A DNA stretch of 54,516 nucleotides from BOKV01 sp041739465 (GTDB lineage Bacteria > Pseudomonadota > Alphaproteobacteria > Rhizobiales > Rhizobiaceae), in assembly GCA_041739465.1 (NCBI GenBank), contig JBGSNX010000007.1, positions 1 to 54,516 on the forward strand, written 5' to 3'. Below, one piece after another: positions 1 through 6,696 of the stretch. The notes beneath the pieces were generated by a model, which saw nothing but the letters and a program-made list of their open reading frames with translations, was not told the DNA's origin and ran no database searches. Both the position numbers and the translations under genes were made by a program. The stretch's first letter is position 1, and every line of letters starts with the position of its first letter.

Positions 1-14
1 AGGGTGAATTTCAT
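1..14 (-). CDS. pheT: Phenylalanine--tRNA ligase beta subunit, first codons only
   Basis: Reading leftwards from position 14, an ATG is followed by codons for Lys-Phe-Thr-Leu, the usual opening (MKFTL) of alphaproteobacterial PheT. The rest lies outside the window. The position fits: pheT normally follows pheS on the same strand. Here two small genes (71-566) separate them, with 56 bases between the second one and this start. PheT pairs with PheS to form the tetrameric enzyme that charges tRNA-Phe. The call rests on five codons plus gene order. Confidence 0.72.
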
Positions 15-70
15 GTCTTGATTGCCTTGGCTTGTCTTGCGGTGAAACTGTTTTGGCGGAAGCCCTCGAT

Positions 71-349
71 TCAGGCGGCGGCGTTCCTCGGCGCCCGTGC
101 ATCGGGATATTTCCAGCCGTTCAGCATGCCCCGAACCGAAAGATCTTCGTCGATGTCTGGCCAGTGCACCCCGTCCAGCATCAGTTCGACATTGTTCCGT
201 TGCGCCGGCGAAGCGTCCGCAAGTCGAGGATACCACCACAAGGGTGTCACGACTTCACGACCGTCAGCCAGCATCACATGAAGATGCGTCGGGTCGCACC
301 AGGCCTGCACCGGCTTTTCATTTTCCGGATACGGATCGGAAGAATTCAT
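71..349 (-). CDS. DUF2442 family protein (possible antitoxin-like partner)
   Basis: Small protein of 92 residues resembling DUF2442, whose members are usually encoded beside a DUF4160 gene, as here. I chose the ATG at 349 because a GGAGG ribosome-binding site lies 7 bases upstream. An earlier in-frame ATG at 397 lacks such a site and would add residues that look like a shadow of the upstream gene. The start overlaps the end of the DUF4160 gene by 32 bases, so the two are probably translated together. No catalytic motif is visible. DUF4160/DUF2442 pairs are often listed as toxin-antitoxin-like, but that function is inference here. Confidence 0.75.
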   Translation of the reverse strand: MNSSDPYPENEKPVQAWCDPTHLHVMLADGREVVTPLWWYPRLADASPAQRNNVELMLDGVHWPDIDEDLSVRGMLNGWKYPDARAPRNAAA

Positions 350-566
350 CCCAAGCCTCCATGATTTCTGCCAAATGCTCCGAGACGACGCCGACAATAC
401 GCTTCATGTCCTTTTCCTTGAAGCCTTGCTGGCTGGCTATTGTAATCGGCTCGAGCCAGATCTTCGCTTTGCCGCCATTGCCTGTCACATGAATATGCGG
501 CGGTTCCCCCATGTCGGAACCATAGAAATGGAACCTGATCCCGTACTTGCGGAGAACCGTTGGCAT
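318..566 (-). CDS. DUF4160 family protein
   Basis: An 82-residue protein with the DUF4160 hallmarks: an N-terminal 'GIRFHFYGSDMGEPPHIHV' stretch with clustered His and acidic residues, then a short helical tail. The ATG lies one base after the pheS stop codon, so it is probably translated by coupling from pheS. It is paired with a DUF2442 gene that overlaps its 3' end. The HxH and nearby acidic residues could bind metal or nucleic acid, but the biochemical role is not established from this sequence. Its place between pheS and pheT is unusual. Confidence 0.8.
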   Translation of the reverse strand: MPTVLRKYGIRFHFYGSDMGEPPHIHVTGNGGKAKIWLEPITIASQQGFKEKDMKRIVGVVSEHLAEIMEAWDEFFRSVSGK

Positions 567-567
567 T

Positions 568-1653
568 TCACGAACTCAGCCCGCCGAACAGCGTCGGCAG
601 GTCGAGCGGCCTGAAACCGCAATGCGAGATCCAGCGCACATCAGCGTCGAAGAAGGCGCGCAAATCCGGCATGCCGTATTTCAGCATGGCAATGCGATCG
701 ATGCCCATGCCCCAGGCAAACCCCTGGTACTCGTCCGGGTCGAGCCCGCCGAAGCGCAGCACGTTGGGGTGCACCATCCCGCAGCCGAGGATTTCCATCC
801 AGTCGCTGCCTTCGCCGAAGCGCACTTCGCCGGGCCGCGAGCGGTCGCACTGGATGTCGACCTCGAGGCTCGGCTCCGTGAACGGGAAGAAGGACGGGCG
901 GAACCGCATGTCGACATGGTCGACCTCGAAGAACGCCTTGCAGAACTCGGTCAGCACCCATTTCATGTTTGCGACATTTGCCGTCCTGTCGATGACGAGG
1001 CCCTCGACCTGGTGGAACATCGGTGAATGCGTCGCGTCGCTGTCCTGCCTGTAGGTCTTGCCGGGGATGACGATGCGGATCGGCGGCTTTTGCGCTTCCA
1101 TCGTGCGCACCTGCACCGGCGATGTATGCGTGCGCAGCAGCATGCGGCTGCCATCCTCCTTCGGGTTGAAGAAGAAGGTGTCGTGCATCTCGCGCGCAGG
1201 GTGGCCTTCTGGAAAGTTGAGCGCGGTGAAATTGTAGTAATCGGTCTCGATGTCCGGACCTTCCGCGATCGAGAAGCCCATGTCCGAGAAGATAGCCGTG
1301 ATCTCGTCGATCACCTGGCTGATCGGGTGGATGCGGCCGGTCTCGGCCGGTGCCGCACGCACCGGCAGGGTCACATCGACGGTCTCGCGCTTGAGCCGCT
1401 CGGCTATTGCCGCGCGGCGCAGTTCCTGCCGCCGCTCGCCCAGAAGTGCCGTCACGCGGTCTTTAAGGCCGTTGAGAAGCGGGCCCATTGCAAGCCGCTC
1501 TTCCTGGCTCATGCCGCCGAGCGTCTTCATGCGTTCCGAGATCGAGCCCTTCTTGCCCAGTGCCGCCACGCGCACGGCCTCGAGTGTCGCTTCATCCGCC
1601 GCTGCGGTGATCGCGCTGACGATGCCGCCTTCCAGTTCCGATATGTCGCTCAT
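568..1653 (-). CDS. pheS: Phenylalanine--tRNA ligase alpha subunit
   Basis: Class II aminoacyl-tRNA synthetase alpha subunit (361 residues, normal family length) that activates phenylalanine and charges tRNA-Phe as an alpha2beta2 complex with PheT. The N-terminal coiled-coil (about 1-90) is followed by the class II core, with motif 2 around 'RTHTSPVQVRTM' and motif 3 around 'GMGIDRIAMLKYG' near the C-terminus. The ATG at 1653 is preceded by GGAG and begins MSDISEL, as in relatives. A longer in-frame reading back to 1806 gives a low-complexity leader and is rejected. It lies downstream of rpmI-rplT on the same strand, a conserved translation cluster. Confidence 0.97.
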   Translation of the reverse strand: MSDISELEGGIVSAITAAADEATLEAVRVAALGKKGSISERMKTLGGMSQEERLAMGPLLNGLKDRVTALLGERRQELRRAAIAERLKRETVDVTLPVRAAPAETGRIHPISQVIDEITAIFSDMGFSIAEGPDIETDYYNFTALNFPEGHPAREMHDTFFFNPKEDGSRMLLRTHTSPVQVRTMEAQKPPIRIVIPGKTYRQDSDATHSPMFHQVEGLVIDRTANVANMKWVLTEFCKAFFEVDHVDMRFRPSFFPFTEPSLEVDIQCDRSRPGEVRFGEGSDWMEILGCGMVHPNVLRFGGLDPDEYQGFAWGMGIDRIAMLKYGMPDLRAFFDADVRWISHCGFRPLDLPTLFGGLSS

Positions 1654-1786
1654 GCCATCTCCGGCCCGATCAGCGTCGCCCCGATTGGCGCCGCCCTGAA
1701 TGCTGTCACATGAAAAACCCGCGCTGGCCGATGGCTGGCGCGGGTTCCGAATTCGGTTCGAATGGCTTTCGGAAGCGCTGCCGGCC

Positions 1787-2188
1787 TTAGCGGACTGCGC
1801 CTTCAAAAGCGTTCGGCGTCGTTTCCTTCAGGTATTCGAGGGCCGCCTTGGCCTTCGCCACCAGCGCGCCGAATGCAGAGGGCTCGTGGATCGCGAGATC
1901 CGAAAGAACCTTGCGGTCGACCTCGACGCCGGCCTTCGACAGGCCGTCGATGAAGCGTGCATAGGTGATGCCGTGCTCGCGCACTGCCGCGTTGATGCGC
2001 TGCACCCAAAGCGAACGGAAAGTCCGCTTCTTGGCGCGCCGGTCGCGCGTTGCGTACTGCATCGCCTTGTCGGTTGCTGCCTTCGCGGTGCGGATGGTGT
2101 TCTTGCGGCGGCCATAAAACCCTTTGGCCTTCTTGAGAACTTTCTTGTGCTTTGCGTGAGACGTCACGCCGCGTTTGACACGTGCCAT
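1787..2188 (-). CDS. rplT: 50S ribosomal protein L20
   Basis: Ribosomal protein L20, 133 residues, very basic, with the family N-terminus 'MARVKRGV' and the stretch 'KKAKGFYGRRKNTIRTA'. It binds 23S rRNA early in assembly of the large subunit. It lies 12 bases after rpmI and about 130 bases before pheS, so all three are probably one transcript. In Escherichia coli L20 represses its own operon by binding leader RNA. Whether that holds here is unknown, but the leader before rpmI is structured. Confidence 0.98.
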   Translation of the reverse strand: MARVKRGVTSHAKHKKVLKKAKGFYGRRKNTIRTAKAATDKAMQYATRDRRAKKRTFRSLWVQRINAAVREHGITYARFIDGLSKAGVEVDRKVLSDLAIHEPSAFGALVAKAKAALEYLKETTPNAFEGAVR

Positions 2189-2200
2189 GATCGTCGCTCC

Positions 2201-2407
2201 TTATTTCGCTTTGCCGTAGGGCATGAACTGCATGATGATCTTCGTATCCGCATCGCAGAGCACCGAAGTGCCGCGCGCATTGCGGATGAAGCTGTTGGAG
2301 CGCTTGATCATGCCGTGGCGCTTGCCGGCCTGCTGGGCCTTCACCTTGCCGGTGCCGGTAATCTTGAAGCGTTTTTTCACGCTCGATTTGGTCTTCATCT
2401 TGGGCAT
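2201..2407 (-). CDS. rpmI: 50S ribosomal protein L35
   Basis: Ribosomal protein L35, 68 residues here, starting 'MPKMKTKSSVKKRFK' as in the family, lysine/arginine-rich. It is the first gene of the rpmI-rplT-pheS transcript. Upstream lies a roughly 230-base leader with two hairpins, one followed by a T-run. infC, often directly before rpmI in bacteria, is found about 7 kb away in the same orientation, with accessory genes between. Confidence 0.98.
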   Translation of the reverse strand: MPKMKTKSSVKKRFKITGTGKVKAQQAGKRHGMIKRSNSFIRNARGTSVLCDADTKIIMQFMPYGKAK

Positions 2408-2467
2408 TTTGCGTTATCCTTCTTGTTGGTTTTCCGCTTTTCCGGGTGAAGATGCCCTGCGGAAATC

Positions 2468-2540
2468 AAAAAGCCCCGCCGCCGATCAAGGCGAATGCGG
2501 AGCTTGCGCTCTTCAAACCGCCCTGGCATGCCCTGCCAGG
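2468..2540 (-). promoter_or_regulatory. Structured leader before rpmI: hairpin plus terminator-like hairpin
   Basis: Read on the minus strand, this leader first holds a perfect 7-bp hairpin (CCTGGCA/TGCCAGG, 5-base loop, 2522-2540). A second hairpin follows (AGCTCCGC pairing with GCGGGGCT, one G-U pair, 2472-2504), running straight into five T's. The second looks like an intrinsic terminator 61 bases before the rpmI start. It could end the restriction-modification transcript, attenuate the ribosomal operon, or both. A TATGTATA-like box near 2564-2571 could be a promoter between the two units. Confidence 0.45.
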
Positions 2541-2635
2541 CGATCTGGCGTGGGTATACATAAGGTGCACCGCGCTGGCAAGGGGCGTGGAAGAGGGGGC
2601 GCGCTTTACAAGGGACCCAGCTGGCCGCTGGCGCT

Positions 2636-2827
2636 TCATTTCCAATTCTTCAGGAAATCAGGGAACCTATCCGCAAACTCAGCAAGTTCTTTTCCAGAGA
2701 CCCGCCGCAAAATCCCAGGCTCAACTTCGATTAGCAAATAGCCCTCCAGCGATAAACCGCTTCCAAGCGTAACCGTTCTTTCAACGGCATGATATGTAGG
2801 GGTTGGCCGACTCGATTCTGTTGTCAT
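2636..2827 (-). CDS. Small hypothetical protein coupled to the restriction-modification gene
   Basis: A 63-residue protein I do not recognise. Its ATG overlaps the stop of the preceding restriction-modification gene (ATGA), which indicates translational coupling and argues it is real. The sequence is acidic towards the C-terminus with aromatic residues ('FPDFLKNW') and no evident nucleic-acid-binding motif or membrane segment. By position it may assist, restrain or stabilise the large enzyme, but nothing in the sequence proves that. Confidence 0.6.
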   Translation of the reverse strand: MTTESSRPTPTYHAVERTVTLGSGLSLEGYLLIEVEPGILRRVSGKELAEFADRFPDFLKNWK

Positions 2828-5800
2828 CGCTTCGCCCCTTTCATCGCTTCGGTGATAGCCACTGTCTCTACGCTGACGCGGGTAACCCGCATGAGGAGAT
2901 CAATCACCTTCTCCTTGTAGTCGGCAAAGCGATAGGTGTTGAATTTCTCGCGGATCGTCGGATCTTTCGGCGTCTTTTCCTTGTACTGGTCGAGTATCCA
3001 TTCGAGGCCGGAGCGATTGCCAAGCTTGTAGTCCCAGACTTCCTTTGGAAGGCCGGAAAGCTGCGTCTCGCTGTCAAGCCGGATGATGCCGCCATCCTTG
3101 TCGGCCTTCAGCATGGCCTTGGGCGAATGCCATTGGCGCGCCTTTTCGTCGGGCGTGTCGAGGCGTTCAAGCGGCCAGGGTTCAACTTCCTCATAGCCGA
3201 TATGCAGCGCCATCAGCCGCTCGCCCCATGCGGCCCATTGCCAGAAATCCGGGTAGAACGGGATGCGCGGAAACTCACGCTTCAAATTGATCGCATAGGT
3301 TTCGCGATAGACCGGGTCATGCAGCACGCCATAGACATAGTGGAATATGGCGTCCTTGGTGATCTGGCGCGCAAGCTTGGCGGCTTTCGTCTTCTCCCCA
3401 GCGGGGAGAAGGTGGCCCGAAGGGCCGGATGAGGGGGCATCGGGGTTCTCCCCCTCATCCCCTTTGCTTTGCTCCGGGACCTCTCCCCTCCGGGGAGAGG
3501 ACGCGTTCCCATAAGCCTCGCGAAACTGCTTCAAGGCCCAGTCGGTGATGTTGTCGATCTTTTCGCCAGATTTGGAATAGCGATAGCGGGGGAGGCATTG
3601 CGCTGGATCAGCTGAGAAGAGCGCGAGATTAGGAAGATTCTCAGACGCAATAGATGCAAAGCTTTGCCGCTCACCAACCATGAAACTTATGTTCGTGTTC
3701 GAATTCGTAGAACCAATTGGAAAGATCGCATCGTGCTGGTAAATACGATGCGTTATAGGTCGATCGAAGTATGTGACTTTGTCAACATATGGGCGATAGA
3801 GGCTAGTCTTGAAATTAGATGGCCTAAAAATGATTGCAGTCGCCTTTTTTAAGTGTGTCTCCAATTCAGTAGTCCACTTTATAGTTCGATCTACGAAATC
3901 CCCAACTTGAAATTTTCTATCACTCTCTCTCCATCGTTCAATTTCACTGTTATATATACGAGCAAAAAATATCACTTTTTCTTCAAGTGGTGCACGTGAA
4001 AAGTCGTAGACCCATTCATCACGGTTAGTAACAACACCCAGCGAGAATAGCTGGAAAATCGCGCGATCCTTCGCGCCCCTTTTCCCCGCCTTCTCCGCCT
4101 TGGTCGCCACCGGGATCAGATCATCCCATTCATTCTCCGTCAGGTTGATCCAGTTGCCCTTTTTGTCCGGCTCCACCCGCTCAAACTTCACTTGCCTGGC
4201 CGAATTGGCAGCAAGCCAGGCCAGCTTGTCATCCGCCGTGTCCAGTTCCGGGCGGCGCACATAATGGATCTTGCTGCCTTTTGCGCCCTTTCGCTTGACC
4301 ATGAAGGCAATGGCAACACCGGTCTGGATGCCGAAGACATTGTTTTTCGTGCCGGAAAGTTTCGGGTTGGCGCGCACATCGCCGCCCAAATCCACCACGT
4401 AAATGTCTGAAAATTCCTCCGCCACGCATTTGCGGAACCCGTCAAAGGTTCGACTGTCGATGAAGGAGCGGTTGGTGATCATCGCCAGCACGCCGTCATC
4501 ATGCAATCGGTCGCTCGCCCAGCGATAGAACCGCGCGTACATGTCATACACCTTGGTCTTTTGCGCGGTTGATTTGCGTACGTAGCTCGACTTGATCAGC
4601 TCATCGATGCGCTTGTACTCGCGGTTTTTGTTGTTGTCGTTTTCGTTCTGCTGGTTAGCATTGTAAGGCGGGTTGCCGATGATGACGGAAATTTTCTTGC
4701 GGTTCTGCCGTTTCACACGCTCGATGTTTTCTTCCGAAAGCGAGCCCAGCAACTCCATCTGCTGCCCGGCGCGGATGCCGAGCCCCGCCACATTGTCCAG
4801 TGTATCGACGAAACAGAGATTGGGGAATTCGGCGAACTGGCCGGATACTGCAGCATATGTCGCCTCGATGTTCAGATTGGCGACGTAATAGGGCAGGATC
4901 GCCACCTCGTTGGCGTGCAGCTCGTTCTTGTACTTGCGCGCTAGCTTGTCGGGCTGCCCGCGAAAATACTCGATCAGCTCGCAGATGAACGTGCCGGTGC
5001 CGGTGGCGGGGTCGAGGATTTCGACATGCTCGTCGATCAGCCCCTTGCCGAAATGCTTCAGGGTCAGCCAGTCCGCCCCTTCGATCATGAATTTCACGAT
5101 CTCGTTGGGCGTATAAACGACGCCCAGCCGGTCGGCCGCCTTCGGGTTATAGACCTTATAGAAATTCTCGTAGATCACCTTGAGAAACGCCTGTTTTTCG
5201 TTGTGGCTGGAAATCTGCGCGGCATTGGCGTGGATCGCCGCGTAATAGGGTTCCAGTCCTTTCAGCGTCTCACGCTTTACCGCGCCGGTGAAGAACGCGC
5301 CCTCCAGCCGATAGAGTTCCCGGGCGATGTTGTTCTCGCGGTGGAAGTCGCCCTCCTTGAACACATGGGCGAAGATTTCCTCGGTGAGGATGTGCTGGAT
5401 CAGCATTTCGCGCACATCCGCCTCGGTCAGCGTCGGGTTCACCGTTTCCTTGACATGGGCGAGGAATTTCAGCGCTGCCGCCTTGAAGCCATCATTCCCC
5501 TCATAGGCGTCGCTGATCTTGTCGCGCAGCGCTTCCAGCACATGCGGCAGATCGGCCTTGAACTGCTCCACCGCTTTGCGAAACTCGGCAATCTCCGGAC
5601 GCTCCCATCCAAAGTACAGGTTGAGCAGTTTCAGCAGCTTTTCCGTGTCCGTCATCGGGCAGCGGAAGGCTTCCTGCCCGTTCTGTATCAGGACGGCGGT
5701 TTCGCTGTTTTCGTAAATGATGTTATCGCGCGGATAGCCGCGCGCCGTCTTCTTGCGGATTTCCTCGTCCAGATCGTCCTTGGTGTCCTTGGCTTCCCAA

Positions 5801-6030
5801 AAGCCGAGCGGCACCCGCAGATAATGCAGAATCGTGCCGTCCGGATAGACCTTGGTCTTCTGCGGGGTGGCGTATTCCAGTTCAGCAGCGAAAAGCAGGT
5901 TCGACTGCCGGGACCATGCTTTCAACAGGTCCTTGAATGCTTCCCGGATGGTCTGTTCGTTCAGCGACCCGGAAAACTTACGCAACCGGTCGAGGTCGTT
6001 GAGGAAGTGCTGGACAAGTTGCTGGCTCAT
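2824..6030 (-). CDS. Type ISP/IIG-like restriction-modification enzyme (nuclease + N6-adenine methylase + specificity domain)
   Basis: Single-chain restriction-modification protein of 1068 residues. The N-terminal nuclease-like domain has a PD...ExK signature (Pro63-Asp64, Glu79-Ala-Lys81). The methylase follows, with motif I 'DPATGTGTF' at 340 and motif IV 'NPPY' at 453, typical of N6-adenine methylases. The C-terminal part resembles the specificity domain of Type ISP enzymes. The helicase domain between nuclease and methylase in classic Type ISP proteins is absent, so mechanism and cut site cannot be assumed. The ATG at 6030 has a strong GAGGGG site; an extension to 6105 lacks support. The part encoded at about 3600-4060 is visibly AT-richer, and a palindromic repeat is read in frame near residues 843-880. 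It probably protects against foreign DNA. Confidence 0.85.
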   Translation of the reverse strand: MSQQLVQHFLNDLDRLRKFSGSLNEQTIREAFKDLLKAWSRQSNLLFAAELEYATPQKTKVYPDGTILHYLRVPLGFWEAKDTKDDLDEEIRKKTARGYPRDNIIYENSETAVLIQNGQEAFRCPMTDTEKLLKLLNLYFGWERPEIAEFRKAVEQFKADLPHVLEALRDKISDAYEGNDGFKAAALKFLAHVKETVNPTLTEADVREMLIQHILTEEIFAHVFKEGDFHRENNIARELYRLEGAFFTGAVKRETLKGLEPYYAAIHANAAQISSHNEKQAFLKVIYENFYKVYNPKAADRLGVVYTPNEIVKFMIEGADWLTLKHFGKGLIDEHVEILDPATGTGTFICELIEYFRGQPDKLARKYKNELHANEVAILPYYVANLNIEATYAAVSGQFAEFPNLCFVDTLDNVAGLGIRAGQQMELLGSLSEENIERVKRQNRKKISVIIGNPPYNANQQNENDNNKNREYKRIDELIKSSYVRKSTAQKTKVYDMYARFYRWASDRLHDDGVLAMITNRSFIDSRTFDGFRKCVAEEFSDIYVVDLGGDVRANPKLSGTKNNVFGIQTGVAIAFMVKRKGAKGSKIHYVRRPELDTADDKLAWLAANSARQVKFERVEPDKKGNWINLTENEWDDLIPVATKAEKAGKRGAKDRAIFQLFSLGVVTNRDEWVYDFSRAPLEEKVIFFARIYNSEIERWRESDRKFQVGDFVDRTIKWTTELETHLKKATAIIFRPSNFKTSLYRPYVDKVTYFDRPITHRIYQHDAIFPIGSTNSNTNISFMVGERQSFASIASENLPNLALFSADPAQCLPRYRYSKSGEKIDNITDWALKQFREAYGNASSPRRGEVPEQSKGDEGENPDAPSSGPSGHLLPAGEKTKAAKLARQITKDAIFHYVYGVLHDPVYRETYAINLKREFPRIPFYPDFWQWAAWGERLMALHIGYEEVEPWPLERLDTPDEKARQWHSPKAMLKADKDGGIIRLDSETQLSGLPKEVWDYKLGNRSGLEWILDQYKEKTPKDPTIREKFNTYRFADYKEKVIDLLMRVTRVSVETVAITEAMKGAKR
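3391..3500. repeat. RIME-like palindromic repeat inserted in frame in the restriction-modification gene
   Basis: A 110-base mosaic of hairpins: CTTCTCCCC...GGGGAGAAG (3391-3411), GGCCCGAAGGGCC, GATGAGGGGG...CCCCCTCATC (3429-3460) and CCTCTCCCC...GGGGAGAGG (3480-3500). This style and wording are typical of intergenic palindromic repeats dispersed in rhizobial genomes. Here it lies inside a coding frame with no stop codon and adds a Pro/Gly/Ser/Glu-rich peptide ('SPRRGEVPEQSKGDEGENP...'). The naming as RIME-like is from memory of such repeats, not from a search. Confidence 0.8.
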
Positions 6031-6404
6031 GGAATCCCCTCTGCATGCAATCCTAGAAACCCTCGCGCCAAAGTGGAAGCGGAAAAAACTTATCCCCGCC
6101 CCCACGCGCCGCCATTACCTTGGCCGCACTGTTTCCCGGCGCAAACGCCGGATTGATATCGCCGTCCGTTCGGAGGGAAACAGCAGCGAAGCGGTCATGG
6201 CGGTGGGTTCGAAAATGTCCCGCCGGTGGCTTTGAGGCGGCCGGGGCGTGTGCCATTGCCCGGGAACCGACATCAAATCTTCGCGCAGGGTGGCCAAGGG
6301 CCGCACACATGCCCTCCAGGCTGGCGAGGCCACCCTGTGGTTTGTGAATTTCAAATCCATGCCACGGGCGTTTTGCGCCGCGTGAATGCAAAGGTGCGCG
6401 CGCC
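6031..6404. other. Intergenic region between divergent genes, with a 10-bp inverted repeat
   Basis: About 370 bases between the restriction-modification gene (minus) and a small plus-strand gene. No reading frame here looks genuine; all are arginine/proline-rich shadows. The only clear structure is a perfect inverted repeat CAGGGTGGCC (6286-6295) / GGCCACCCTG (6328-6337) with a 32-base spacer, which could be an operator or a hairpin. The promoters of both flanking genes presumably lie here, but I could not pick convincing -35/-10 pairs. Confidence 0.4.
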
Positions 6405-6614
6405 ATGCAAGAAATGCCCGAACTGCCGCAAGATCCGCTGCGCCGCTACACGCTGCTCAAGGCCATCGCGAATTTTGAAGGCGCGTGGCGCGAATGCGCA
6501 AGGGGAGAATGCCGCACAAGGCAGCGTTGTTGCGGCGGGCCGCGCGGCACATTCGAGCGCGCCGGCGGCTACCCGCTTTGCCGCGCTTCGGGTTTGCGGG
6601 AAGAGGGCGGATGA
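6405..6614 (+). CDS. Small cysteine-rich hypothetical protein
   Basis: A 69-residue protein with five cysteines (31, 36, 42, 43, 59) and a motif 'FEGAWRECARGECRTRQRC'. Short Rhizobiales proteins of similar build, with an aromatic helix followed by spaced cysteines and arginines, are common and may bind zinc. The residue pattern is less like a GC-rich shadow than the competing frames. There is only a weak AAAGG ribosome site. The gene lies 82 bases before the CapK/PaaK-like gene on the same strand. The function is unknown. Confidence 0.45.
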   Translation: MQEMPELPQDPLRRYTLLKAIANFEGAWRECARGECRTRQRCCGGPRGTFERAGGYPLCRASGLREEGG

Positions 6615-6696
6615 AATCGGGGGGCGCTGCATCCCGACCCCGATTGCCCGGCGGCGACGAACGATCTATGGATTTTGAGCAAGTCGGAGCCAGCTC

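Noticed and set aside
1027..1713. Plus-strand open frame opposite pheS
   Set aside because: Antisense shadow; pheS is certain.
5026..6156. 376-codon plus-strand open frame opposite the restriction-modification gene
   Set aside because: Its residue make-up mirrors the antisense of conserved methylase sequence; no ribosome site and no domain.
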